A DNA stretch of 43,194 nucleotides from an uncultured Anaerolineae bacterium. GTDB taxonomy: Bacteria > Chloroflexota > Anaerolineae > Aggregatilineales > Phototrophicaceae. A program made the position numbers and the translations under genes. Positions within the stretch are counted from its first letter, which is position 1; every line of letters starts with the position of its first letter. This document shows positions 8,653 through 17,172 of this stretch, in pieces. Below the pieces are notes generated by a model. The model saw nothing but the letters and a program-made list of their open reading frames with translations. It did not search any database and was not told where the DNA came from. The stretch spans positions 1 through 43,194 of the forward strand of contig CALIEB010000031.1 in the NCBI GenBank assembly GCA_938022205.1. Direction: 5' to 3'.

Positions 8653-10905
8653 TTAGGCGTGCTTGCGGCGGCGCGCTTCCGTCACGCTGGGGATTTGCTC
8701 GAGCTTAGAAAGCACGCGCGAAAGCTGGTCGTGGTGAGCAATCTGCAGGGTAATGTAAAGCGTTGCAATCTGGCGTTTGGTCGAGACATTGACCGACGAC
8801 ATGTTGATGTTCATTTCGGCAATCAACGCGCTAACGTCGCGCAACAAGCCCGGGCGGTCATGCGCTACGACCTCAATTGGCACGTCGTAGCGTTGTTCGC
8901 TGCGCTTGCTGCCCCACTTGATGTCGAGAAGACGCTCACGCTCCGTGTTGGCCAGAATATTTTGACAGTCAGCACGATGCACCATCACGCCGCGCCCGCG
9001 TGTAACATAGCCCACAATAGGGTCACCGGGCAGCGGGTTACAGCAGCGCGCGATGTTCAGCATCAAGCCCTCCGTGCCCAACACCGTGACCGCGTCGGAC
9101 ACATTGGATGGCGCGGGCGGACGCAAGCGCGCTTGCAGCTCTTCCGATTCGTCCACCGCCACATCTTGGGCATCGCTGTACCCGTCCATCTCCAGCACAC
9201 GCAGCGCGATTTGTGCGCCCGTGATGTTGCCTATGCCAATTTCGACGAGAAAATCGTCCAGCCGCCCGCTAAAATCAAAGGCACTAGCGACGGCATCCAG
9301 CGATACCTTGTCCAAAACACCCAGTCGGCGCAGCTCACGCTGTAAGACCATACGCCCGCTGTTGATGTTGATTTCGCGGCGTTCCTTGCGAAAGAAGTGG
9401 CGAATTTTTTCACGCGCCCGCGATGTCGTCACATAGCCCGCATTGGGGTTAAGCCAATCCAGCGACGGACCGCCGCGCTTGGCGGTGAGAATTTCGACTT
9501 GGTCGCCAATGTTCAGCACGTAGTTGAGCGGCACGAGCTTGCCGCGTACCTTCGCGCCGCGACAGCGATGACCAATCTCAGTGTGGATGGCGTAGGCAAA
9601 GTCAATGGGCGTAGAGCCGACAGGCAGGTCAATCATGTCGCCTTTGGGGGTAAACACATAAATGCGCCCTTCGAAGAAGTTCGACTTCATGTGGTCGAAG
9701 AACTCTTGCGCGCTAACGGTGGCGGTTTCCGTGCCGTCCATCAAGCGGCGCAGGAAGGCAATGCGCTTCTCAAAGCGTTCATCGTTGACCAAGCGTCCGC
9801 CTTCTTTGTAACGCCAGTGCGCGGCAATGCCATACTCCGCGTCCTCATGCATCTGCCACGTGCGGATTTGTACCTCCAGCGTGCGCCCTTGATCGTCCAT
9901 CACCGCCGTGTGCAAGCTGCGGTAGAAGTTGTCCTTAGGTGTGCCGATATAGTCGTCAAACTCGCCCGGAATCGGCTTCCAAAGCTGATGCACCACGCCT
10001 AGCACAAGGTAGCACTGCGGCACTTCGTCGACAATCACGCGCACCGCCCGCACGTCGTACACGCGCTCGAGCGGAATACCCTTGCGGTGCATTTTGTTGT
10101 AGATGCTGGCGATGTGTTTGGGGCGTGCCGTGATGTGCGCGTTGCAAATGCCATACTTTTCCAGCTCGGCACGCAGCACTTCCGCCACTCTTGCCACGTA
10201 AGCCTCGCGGTCGACGCGCCGCTCTTGCAAGGCAGCGACAATCGCCTTGTAGGCATCGGGCTGGAGGTAGCGAAAAGCCAGGTCTTCCAGCTCCCACTTG
10301 ATTTGCCAAATGCCCAAACGGTTCGCCAGCGGCACGTAAATCTCTTGCGTCTCAAGAGCTTTCTTGCGCTGCTTGTCAGGTGCCATATAGCCCAGCGTGC
10401 GCATGTTGTGCAAGCGGTCTGCCAGCTTAATCAGCACCACGCGAATGTCGGAATCCATCATCAGCATCATCTTGCGGAAGTACTCAAGGTCTTTTGGCGC
10501 GGAGATGCCGTGCTTGCTCGTGCTACTGCCGTTCTTGTTGGCGTTGCTGTTCTCGCTGCTAGTCGGCATCTTTTTGAGCTTCGTCACCCCATCCACCAAG
10601 TGAAGGAGGGTCTTGCCAAACTCTGCTTCAAATTCTTCAGGGGTAACGGCTGTGTCCTCTATCACATCGTGCAGCAAACCAGCCGCGATGGTCTCAGCAT
10701 CCATGCGCATGTCCGCCAAGATAGTCGCCACCGCCAGACAATGGGTAAAGTACGGCTCGCCGGACTCACGGGTGTAACCTCTGTGTTTCTCTTCAGCATA
10801 GTAGTAAGCGTGTTCCACCAATTCACGGTCAGCCGGGTTCAACTCGCCCATGCTCTCCAAAAGGGCTGCCAAATCTTTTGGGTACGTTGTCGTTGTGTAA
10901 ACCAT
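8653..10905 (-). CDS. rel: bifunctional (p)ppGpp synthetase/hydrolase, Rel/SpoT family
   Basis: This makes and degrades the alarmone (p)ppGpp. The layout is complete: an HD hydrolase domain (THCLAVA His55, LLHDVIEDT His79-Asp80, KLADRLHNMRTL), the synthetase domain (RPKHIASIYNKMHRKG, DNFYRSLHTAV, EVQIRTWQMHEDAEYGIAAHW), a TGS domain (VFTPKGDMIDLPVGSTPIDFAY), a zinc-finger/helical region (CCNPLPGDPIVGY) and a C-terminal ACT domain. The intact HD site argues for a bifunctional Rel rather than a synthetase-only RelA. A Ser/Asn/Lys-rich stretch at about 113-138 looks longer than the usual HD-domain loop. I use the ATG at 10905 (750 residues), with GAGG ~10 bases upstream; a GTG at 10914 is the alternative. 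Confidence 0.97.
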   Translation of the reverse strand: MVYTTTTYPKDLAALLESMGELNPADRELVEHAYYYAEEKHRGYTRESGEPYFTHCLAVATILADMRMDAETIAAGLLHDVIEDTAVTPEEFEAEFGKTLLHLVDGVTKLKKMPTSSENSNANKNGSSTSKHGISAPKDLEYFRKMMLMMDSDIRVVLIKLADRLHNMRTLGYMAPDKQRKKALETQEIYVPLANRLGIWQIKWELEDLAFRYLQPDAYKAIVAALQERRVDREAYVARVAEVLRAELEKYGICNAHITARPKHIASIYNKMHRKGIPLERVYDVRAVRVIVDEVPQCYLVLGVVHQLWKPIPGEFDDYIGTPKDNFYRSLHTAVMDDQGRTLEVQIRTWQMHEDAEYGIAAHWRYKEGGRLVNDERFEKRIAFLRRLMDGTETATVSAQEFFDHMKSNFFEGRIYVFTPKGDMIDLPVGSTPIDFAYAIHTEIGHRCRGAKVRGKLVPLNYVLNIGDQVEILTAKRGGPSLDWLNPNAGYVTTSRAREKIRHFFRKERREININSGRMVLQRELRRLGVLDKVSLDAVASAFDFSGRLDDFLVEIGIGNITGAQIALRVLEMDGYSDAQDVAVDESEELQARLRPPAPSNVSDAVTVLGTEGLMLNIARCCNPLPGDPIVGYVTRGRGVMVHRADCQNILANTERERLLDIKWGSKRSEQRYDVPIEVVAHDRPGLLRDVSALIAEMNINMSSVNVSTKRQIATLYITLQIAHHDQLSRVLSKLEQIPSVTEARRRKHA

Positions 10906-11058
10906 AGGTAACACGCCTCGCCTAAGATGCCTTGTTAACCTTTTATTCTACAGCAGTTTTGTCGTTATGGCACAACGAGATTAAGCGAGCTTTAAGGTTA
11001 TCGTGTTCTAAGACAGCGTGCTTGCGCCTCACCTCCTGCCCTTCTTTCAACGCTGTGG

Positions 11059-11088
11059 TAAGGGAGCTTGCACGCGCAAGCCCCCTTA
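11059..11088. other. strong stem-loop in the rel upstream region
   Basis: TAAGGGAGCTTGC (11059-11071) and GCAAGCCCCCTTA (11076-11088) pair over 13 positions with one mismatch and a 4-base loop. No T-run follows on either strand, so it is not a textbook terminator. It sits in the 223-base gap between the rel start and the end of the minus-strand propeller gene and could end or protect that transcript's 3' end. Apart from this stem and a weak TAGAAT box near 10935-10940, I see nothing else in the gap. Confidence 0.45.
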
Positions 11089-11128
11089 TCTGCTGTTTGC
11101 AAAAGACGCTTGCCGCTAAAGCGCGTTT

Positions 11129-12694
11129 TTAAGGCAGTGGCTCTGTCCAATAGGTGTTGTCTTGCCCCTCTGCCGTCCAGCCTGTCACGCCAGCGTAGCG
11201 CACTTGCCACCACGCGAGGCGGTTGGCGGCATCGCACACCGGACCGCTGACCACTTCAAACACGCCGCTGCCGGGAATTTCGCCGATTTTCTTGGCAGTG
11301 ATGCTGGGTCCATCGCGGAAGTTGTTCGGTTTGCCGGGGGTCACGCGCCCCAGCTTGCCGACTACCAAGCGTGACGGCAAGAAGTTCGGGCAGGTAACCG
11401 TCGGCGGTGGCATCGTCACCACAGGCATGGCGGACATGGGAAACGGCGTGGGCTGCGCCAACATGACAGGTGTCGGTGTAGGCAAAAACTGCGCGCCAAA
11501 GGTTGCCGCCGCAACGGGCAGCGACGGGTTCAAGCCAATGCCCAGCGGTGGCGCGTGCAGCACTCGCATCGTCGTATAAGGCGGAAATTCTTCCAGCACC
11601 GTGCTAGTTATAGCACCGTTAAAGAATCTTTGCCGCACGAGGTCGGTGCGCCCGCCTGCGTCTTGCAGCTCTAGCCAGCCGTCTGGCGTGCCGGTCAAAA
11701 ACGTGCGCGTGTAGCTCCAATCGATAAACAGCTGCGAGCCATCACGCCCCACCAGCGCGGCAACAGGGTTTTGTCCATCCGCCACCAAGTAGTAATAGCT
11801 GTTATACACCCACTCCGCCAAGTAAATGTCACGATAGCTGGGATTTTGGAAAATCACCGGTATAGCACCAGCGTAGAACAGCGTTAGGTCTGGACCGACA
11901 TACTTCACGGTGTTGTTGGGTGCAAACATGCCCTCGTCAGGCAAGCCCGGAAAGCGCACGTCATACTGGCGCAGCAGCATCTCTTGGTGAACGGTCTTTC
12001 TGCTGCCGAAAATCTCATCGAAGACGCGCCCGGACGGCTTCAGCATCGCGTCTGATGTCAGCGCGTCAGGATTCCACAGCTGCCACTCGCCGGCAAACGC
12101 GCCGCCGCACTGCCAGCAGTTGGGGTAAAACTCGATGCCGTCCGTGCCCCAGTTGCCCAGCAACGCCCAGACCGCGCCCGGCTCGTCGGTAAGCGCGGAC
12201 ATTGGCACAATACTCATAATGTTGCCCGTCAACACGTCGTAAATCGCCACGCCGCCAAATGTGCCGGTGCTGTCGCTGCCGACGAAAGACGCGACGAAAT
12301 AGCTGCCGTTGGAACTAAAGCCACCCAGCTCATAGGCTTCTAACATATTATCGAAACTAGCAAACGTGCAGCAAGCCATTGTGTTCAAGTCGATAAAGGC
12401 TATCGGGAACACTTCACCGGTAAGCGTGTTGGCTTGTGCCAGCGCAAGGCGGTCGAAATTGGGCGAAATCTTCACGTCTGTCACCCACGCGCCGAAGAAA
12501 AAAGCATCGCTTGGCAGTGTGCGCCGCGTGACCGTGCCTTCCGGCGCAACAAGCACAATCTCACCACCGACCGTATCGTAGTTGTCGTTCAGGACAGGGC
12601 GAAACAACACTGTCCAATCGACAAATGAAGGCTGGGCTGTCACGGTCAAGACAGCTGCCAACAGCAGCAAAACGGCAAGCAACGTGCGTTTCAT
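11129..12694 (-). CDS. secreted propeller-like protein with C-terminal SH3 domain
   Basis: This 521-residue protein has a signal peptide (MKRTLLAVLLLLAAVLTVTAQ). Repeated short strands of the type FDRLALAQANTLTGEVFPIAFIDL suggest a beta-propeller. A Pro-rich linker (~405-430, PTPTPVMLAQPTPFPMSAMP) follows, and the last ~85 residues are an SH3 domain (GKPNNFRDGPSITAKKIGEIPGSGVFEVVSGPVC, then WWQVRYAGVTGWTAEGQ). The tail is very like that of the 4665-6059 protein, so the two are probable paralogues. It is likely exported and wall-bound; function is unknown. The ATG at 12694 follows AAGGAG. It is a single gene with its own extended -10 promoter. Confidence 0.75.
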   Translation of the reverse strand: MKRTLLAVLLLLAAVLTVTAQPSFVDWTVLFRPVLNDNYDTVGGEIVLVAPEGTVTRRTLPSDAFFFGAWVTDVKISPNFDRLALAQANTLTGEVFPIAFIDLNTMACCTFASFDNMLEAYELGGFSSNGSYFVASFVGSDSTGTFGGVAIYDVLTGNIMSIVPMSALTDEPGAVWALLGNWGTDGIEFYPNCWQCGGAFAGEWQLWNPDALTSDAMLKPSGRVFDEIFGSRKTVHQEMLLRQYDVRFPGLPDEGMFAPNNTVKYVGPDLTLFYAGAIPVIFQNPSYRDIYLAEWVYNSYYYLVADGQNPVAALVGRDGSQLFIDWSYTRTFLTGTPDGWLELQDAGGRTDLVRQRFFNGAITSTVLEEFPPYTTMRVLHAPPLGIGLNPSLPVAAATFGAQFLPTPTPVMLAQPTPFPMSAMPVVTMPPPTVTCPNFLPSRLVVGKLGRVTPGKPNNFRDGPSITAKKIGEIPGSGVFEVVSGPVCDAANRLAWWQVRYAGVTGWTAEGQDNTYWTEPLP

Positions 12695-12726
12695 AGCGAC
12701 TCCTTAATCTAAATGGACTTGTATGT

Positions 12727-12735
12727 ATCATAGCA
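12727..12735 (-). promoter_or_regulatory. extended -10 promoter for the 11129-12694 gene
   Basis: On the minus strand TGCTATGAT lies ~35 bases upstream of the ATG. It is identical to the element before the ABC binding-protein gene (32233-32241). Confidence 0.5.
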
Positions 12736-12757
12736 TGAAACCGTCAACGCGCTTGTG

Positions 12758-12766
12758 TGTTATAAT
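12758..12766 (+). promoter_or_regulatory. extended -10 promoter for the aldehyde dehydrogenase gene
   Basis: TGTTATAAT is a consensus -10 with the TGn extension, 47 bases upstream of the ATG at 12814. No clear -35 box is seen. The same TGTTATAAT occurs upstream of the Uma2-like gene at the right edge. Confidence 0.55.
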
Positions 12767-12813
12767 CAGCCTAAATTGAACGGTCGTTAGAATATTTTTG
12801 AGGAGACGAGAAC

Positions 12814-14340
12814 ATGGCAATCGCCGACCTGCCCACCACCCAAGCACAACACAATGGGCAAGCAACTTTTATCCCCGTCAAGAACCCCATCAGCGGCGAA
12901 GTCTTCGACCAAGTGCCGCTGACCACGCCCGAAGGCGTAGCGGCAGCAGTGGCGCGCGCGCGCCAAGCGCAGCCCGCGTGGGAAGCACTAGGCGTGCGCG
13001 AGCGGCGCAAACGCTTGCGCAAGTGGGCAGATTTGCTCTGGGAACGCCAGAAAGAAGCTATGCAAGTTATCCGCCGTGAGACGGGCAAGGCGGAAAACGG
13101 CGCGTACCTCGAGCTGCTCGTCACCGACAACCTCGTGACCTACTACTATCACAACGCGCCGCGCCTGCTAAAGCCCAAGCGCGTGCCAACGCTCTTCCCG
13201 GGCGTGCAGCGCGCCAAGATTGTCTACAAAGCGCACGGTGTCGTCGGCATCATCAGCCCGTGGAACTACCCGTTCTTGCTGCCGTTCATGGATAGCATCC
13301 CCGCCCTGTTCGCGGGCAACGTCGTCGTTTACAAGCCCAGCGAGGTCACGCCGTTCAGCGTGCAGTATGGCGTTGACCTCATGCACGAAGCAGGCATTCC
13401 GCGCGATGTCGTGCAGGTTGTGCATGGCGACGGTAGCACCGGCAAGGCGTTGGTCGACCACGTCGACTTTATCGCCTTCACAGGCAGCACCGCCACCGGG
13501 CGCAAAGTCGCGCAGCAAGCCGCCGCCCGCCTCATCCCCTTCACAGTGGAGCTAGGCGGCAAAGACCCTAGCATCGTGCTAAAGGATGCCGATGTCGACA
13601 TGACCGCTACAGGCTTAATGCGCGGCGCGTTCGAAAACGCCGGTCAGGTTTGCATCAGCGTAGAGCGCGTCTACGTCGAAGCCCCCATCTACGACAAGCT
13701 CATCGAGCGCATGCTGCACTACGCGCCGCAATTCAACCTCAGCAACCGCAGCGGCTTTGACGTTCACATGGGCAGCATGACCAACACCCGCGAGCTAGAG
13801 CGCACGGAAGCGCACATCGCCGACGCGGTGCAAAAGGGCGCGCGCGTGCTGTTTGGTGGCAAGCGTCGCCCGGATTTAGGACCGCTCTTCTTTGAGCCGA
13901 CGATTTTGGTGGACGTTGACCACAGCATGGACATCATGCGCGAGGAAACGTTTGGTCCCGTGCTGCCCATTATGAAAGTGGACAGCGTCGAAGAGGCGAT
14001 ACGCCTCGCCAACGACAGCGATTACGGGCTTTCCGCGTCGATTTTCTCCAAAGACCTCGCGCGGGCGGAGAAAATCGCCGAGCGTATCGAGAGCGGCGAC
14101 GTGAGCATTAACCGCACGCAGATGTGTACCGCCACGCCTGCGCTGCCGACAGGTGGCGAGAAAAACAGCGGCATCGGGCGACGCAACGGCGAGAGCGGCT
14201 TGATGAAGTACGTCAAGACGCAGAGCATCCTCGCGGACAATCTCTTCGCACAAAAGCCTGAGCTGACCGTTGCCGACCCGCTGACGCTAAAGCTGGTGGT
14301 GTTGCTGCGCGCCGTCCGCCGCCACATCCCCTTTATCTAG
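12814..14340 (+). CDS. NAD(P)-dependent aldehyde dehydrogenase
   Basis: This 508-residue member of the ALDH superfamily oxidises an aldehyde to the carboxylic acid through a thioester on the catalytic Cys. The markers are SPWNYPFLLPFMDSIPALFAGN (about 149-169), FTGSTATGR (222-230, cofactor binding), the general base Glu246 in VELGGKDPSIV, catalytic Cys280 in FENAGQVCISVERV and EETFGPVLPIM near residue 395. The set fits a complete, active cytosolic enzyme, of the kind annotated as succinate-semialdehyde or broad-range aldehyde dehydrogenase; the substrate is not determined. The start follows GAGGAGACGAGAAC. It is monocistronic, and its 3' end overlaps the convergent glycosyltransferase gene by 8 bases. 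Confidence 0.93.
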   Translation: MAIADLPTTQAQHNGQATFIPVKNPISGEVFDQVPLTTPEGVAAAVARARQAQPAWEALGVRERRKRLRKWADLLWERQKEAMQVIRRETGKAENGAYLELLVTDNLVTYYYHNAPRLLKPKRVPTLFPGVQRAKIVYKAHGVVGIISPWNYPFLLPFMDSIPALFAGNVVVYKPSEVTPFSVQYGVDLMHEAGIPRDVVQVVHGDGSTGKALVDHVDFIAFTGSTATGRKVAQQAAARLIPFTVELGGKDPSIVLKDADVDMTATGLMRGAFENAGQVCISVERVYVEAPIYDKLIERMLHYAPQFNLSNRSGFDVHMGSMTNTRELERTEAHIADAVQKGARVLFGGKRRPDLGPLFFEPTILVDVDHSMDIMREETFGPVLPIMKVDSVEEAIRLANDSDYGLSASIFSKDLARAEKIAERIESGDVSINRTQMCTATPALPTGGEKNSGIGRRNGESGLMKYVKTQSILADNLFAQKPELTVADPLTLKLVVLLRAVRRHIPFI

Positions 14341-15853
14341 GCGGCAGCACGCGCAGGAGCTGATACACGTCGGTGGCGGGCAGCCAGACCAAGCGGTCAT
14401 CTTGCTCGCCGCCGTACCAGAAGCCATCCAATGCGGGACGCGCCGCCGGCAGCAGGATATAGTCCACGCCGTAGCGATACGCTGCCGCCAAAATCATGTC
14501 GAGCGGGTCGCTGGGCAGCATCAGCGCGCGAAAGCCGTGATAGCTCAAGATAAACGGATCTTGCGTCATGATGACAATTTCGCCGTCGCCGTTCACGTCA
14601 CCATAGGCACGCAGCACCGGCGCAAGGGCGCGCACGCTCGCATCAAAGCGGCGCGTCGCGTCGAACTCGGCGCGCAAGGCGTAGACGCTGTTCATCGCCA
14701 CAAGCAAAACGCCCACGCCTACCGCTACCCACGCGGCGCGGCGCGGGCTGACGAACGTTTCTAAGGCCTCCGCCGCCAGCACCGCCCAAAACGGCAGCGT
14801 GAACAAGTAGCTCTTCTTGAACGAGCCGCCCTGCGTGTGAAACGGGGTCACAAAGCTGTAGAAGCAAAACAGCCCCAGCAGCATCACTAGCGGCAGCACG
14901 AACAGCGCGCCGCGCGTGCGGTCACGACGCAGCAGCAGCGCGCCTGCCCCGACTATCGCCAGCACCGGTAAGAACACGTCCAGCGTGCTGGTCATGGTGC
15001 GCACGTTCGCAGCCGCCATTGTCGCCATGTTGGCGAGGATGTTGGGCAAGCCCCACGCGAGATAGTGGTCGAGGTCAAGCGTGCGCCCGTAAGTAAATTG
15101 GTCGATGAAGCTGGTCATGAAGAGAGTGCGCCCTGCGCCGCTGTTGAGCAGCACGCCGAAGTGCTGCCAATTGTGCCAGAAGTAAGGCAGCAGCACGAGC
15201 AGCCAAGCCAGCGGCAGCAGCAGCCAAGCCCGTCGCGCCCGCCAGCCCATCGCCCACAGCACGCCGGTCGCCACGACAAACGCCGGCGCGAGCAACACTG
15301 CGTCCTGCCGGGTGAGGTGCGCGAGACCTGCCGCCGCGCCTGCCGCCGCCCACCACGCGCCACCGCGCACATAGCCGTAATAAAACGCTAAGCACGCCGC
15401 GCCCACATAGACCACGTAGGAAATGGCGGTGTCGACGCGCGCGCTGTTGACCATCAGCTCGGGCAGGAACAGCACGCCGAGCATCGCCCACAGGCGCGCC
15501 GCCTCGCCCAAGCCCGCCGCCTGCGCCAGCTCCCACGCCAGCGCAACTGCCAACACGCCGAACAGCACGTTCGGCAGTAGCGCGGCAAACACGCTCTCGC
15601 CGAACAGTGCCAGCGTCAAGGCAGGATACAACGCGGGCAGCGGCATCCAATAGTCTTCCACGTGCGTGATGTCGGGCGGTGGGTTGTGATAATGCCAGAT
15701 GTAATCGACGACCAGCCCGCGCCCGGCCGCAACGTTCTTCGCCACGTTAAAGTAGTGGTTCGCGTCGGCGATGCCGGGATGGGGTGCAAGCCACGCCGCG
15801 CCCAAGCGCACCGCCAACGCCAGCAGCAGCACCGCCCAAAACGTTCGTTTCAT
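14333..15853 (-). CDS. multi-pass membrane glycosyltransferase, PMT/ArnT (GT39-like) type
   Basis: This 506-residue protein begins with a membrane segment (MKRTFWAVLLLALAVRLGAAWLA) and an extracytoplasmic acidic motif in ADANHYFNVAKNVAAGRGL. That is the layout of lipid-linked-sugar glycosyltransferases with a catalytic Asp in the first loop. At least eight hydrophobic helices follow (for example LPNVLFGVLAVALAWELA, AGALLLRRDRTRGALFVLPLVML) and a soluble C-terminal ~90 residues. It presumably moves a sugar from a polyprenyl-phosphate donor onto protein or lipid at the outer face of the membrane. It lies 11 bases downstream of the protease gene on the same strand, so the two may be co-transcribed. 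Confidence 0.75.
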   Translation of the reverse strand: MKRTFWAVLLLALAVRLGAAWLAPHPGIADANHYFNVAKNVAAGRGLVVDYIWHYHNPPPDITHVEDYWMPLPALYPALTLALFGESVFAALLPNVLFGVLAVALAWELAQAAGLGEAARLWAMLGVLFLPELMVNSARVDTAISYVVYVGAACLAFYYGYVRGGAWWAAAGAAAGLAHLTRQDAVLLAPAFVVATGVLWAMGWRARRAWLLLPLAWLLVLLPYFWHNWQHFGVLLNSGAGRTLFMTSFIDQFTYGRTLDLDHYLAWGLPNILANMATMAAANVRTMTSTLDVFLPVLAIVGAGALLLRRDRTRGALFVLPLVMLLGLFCFYSFVTPFHTQGGSFKKSYLFTLPFWAVLAAEALETFVSPRRAAWVAVGVGVLLVAMNSVYALRAEFDATRRFDASVRALAPVLRAYGDVNGDGEIVIMTQDPFILSYHGFRALMLPSDPLDMILAAAYRYGVDYILLPAARPALDGFWYGGEQDDRLVWLPATDVYQLLRVLPPR

Positions 15854-15864
15854 GCGCGCTTCGC

Positions 15865-17103
15865 CTAGACGAACACGACGTTCAGCGCGTCTAGCACACG
15901 CTGAATGGGCGTGAAGATGCTCGCGCTGCCCGACCCGGCGAAGAGCAAGCCGACCGCGCTGTTCGTCCCTATCTCGACGACTAGCGAGCCGCTGTCGCCG
16001 CCTTGACTCATGCCAGTGGTTAAGATTTGCCCCGTAAAGCGCGCCGTCTTCGCGCCGCGCGCGGTGTTATAGCCCACGTCTACGGTCGTGTTGACCACTG
16101 TCACCGTGCCTTCGGTATAGTCGGTCGTGCGTCCCACCTTGCGCACGCGCATGCCCAAATGCGGCTGCTTCACGCCGGTGATGCGCCCGATGTAGCGGAT
16201 TTCGTCGCTAAACATGCTCAGCTGCACAGGCTTGGCTACCGCACAATCCACCGTGTTTTCGGCGATAGCTTGCTGCGCTTGCAGCGTGGTGGCGTTGAGC
16301 GGCGAAGTCGGTGCGCTGTGTGCCGCCGCCGACACCAAAGCTAGCTGAGCGTTGCTGTTGCCCATGCGCACTAACAAGTTGCCCACGCCCAACATGAGCG
16401 CGGCACATCCACTCGGCTCAATGTCGCCCACCGTTGGCGGCGGTGTCGTTGGTGCGGGCGGTGTTGTCGGCACAGGTGGTGGCGGCAGTGGCGGCACAGT
16501 CGGCGTGGTCGGCGGCGGCTCATTAGGCAAAATAATCGGCGGCGGTGGCGGAGGGGGCGGCGGCGCGACCGTCATCGGGTCGCCCACATAGCGCAGCGGC
16601 ACAAAACGCTCCAGCCTTGCCACCACGTCGCTAGGGTTGACCCCCTTGTCAGTGGCGGCAGGTTGCAAGATAGGGTCGCCAATTTGTGCGTCGTTGCTGT
16701 TCGCCAGCACGTGGTTGTTGGAAAGCAACAAATACTCACCGCTACTGCGGTCGCGCACAACCGCCCCCAGCGTGCCAGCCGTCACCTGATAATGTCCGAT
16801 GCTCACGCCCCCTGGGATAATCGGTCGCCAGCGGCGGCGCGCAGGCAAGTCTTGCTGCGCGCGTGGCAGCCCAATCTCCACCACATCGGTGCGAATGCCT
16901 TGTATTTCAGGCGGGATTTGGTCTTCGGGACGCAGCGCACTGGGCGGCTTCTTCACGTCTACCAGCGCAATCAACGCCAATTGGTCGCTTGGCTCGCCGA
17001 ACGCGCCCTTATAGCCAATGCCCACGCCCACCACGTTGGCTTTGGCGAGCAGCTCGAGCTGAAAGCGAGTTTGTGCTTCAAGTAATTGTGCAAGAAGTGA
17101 CAT
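15865..17103 (-). CDS. trypsin-like serine protease with large Pro-rich insertion
   Basis: In this 412-residue protein a chymotrypsin-type triad can be proposed: His131 (LLSNNHVLAN), Asp286 (ENTVDCAVAKP) and Ser371 in GMSQGGDSGSLVVE. Between His and Asp lies a proline run (about 180-224, mostly PPP/TPP), followed by a ~55-residue Ala/Leu/Ser-rich stretch; both are extra to the protease fold. No signal peptide is present: the N-terminus is MSLLAQLLEAQTRFQLELLA, followed by VVGVGIGYK. It is therefore either cytoplasmic or exported by an unrecognised route. The ATG follows AAAGGA. Substrate and role are unknown. Confidence 0.75.
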   Translation of the reverse strand: MSLLAQLLEAQTRFQLELLAKANVVGVGIGYKGAFGEPSDQLALIALVDVKKPPSALRPEDQIPPEIQGIRTDVVEIGLPRAQQDLPARRRWRPIIPGGVSIGHYQVTAGTLGAVVRDRSSGEYLLLSNNHVLANSNDAQIGDPILQPAATDKGVNPSDVVARLERFVPLRYVGDPMTVAPPPPPPPPPIILPNEPPPTTPTVPPLPPPPVPTTPPAPTTPPPTVGDIEPSGCAALMLGVGNLLVRMGNSNAQLALVSAAAHSAPTSPLNATTLQAQQAIAENTVDCAVAKPVQLSMFSDEIRYIGRITGVKQPHLGMRVRKVGRTTDYTEGTVTVVNTTVDVGYNTARGAKTARFTGQILTTGMSQGGDSGSLVVEIGTNSAVGLLFAGSGSASIFTPIQRVLDALNVVFV

Positions 17104-17145
17104 TTTTTATCCTTTGACAATGCTCGCTGCTAAGGCTTGCTTCTT

Positions 17146-17172
17146 ATTCTAACCTTGTTTTGCCGCGCGCAA
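17146..17172 (-). promoter_or_regulatory. candidate promoter for the serine protease gene
   Basis: On the minus strand TTGCGC (17172-17167) and TAGAAT (17151-17146) are 15 bases apart, partly inside the end of prmC. The boxes and spacing match the rpsB candidate exactly. Confidence 0.35.

Noticed and set aside
10087..10911. A 274-codon plus-strand open frame
   Set aside because: It is antisense to the Rel HD and synthetase domains; composition and lack of motifs mark it as a shadow.
16352..16591. A Gly/Val-rich small protein on the plus strand
   Set aside because: It is the reverse reading of the proline tract in the serine protease gene.
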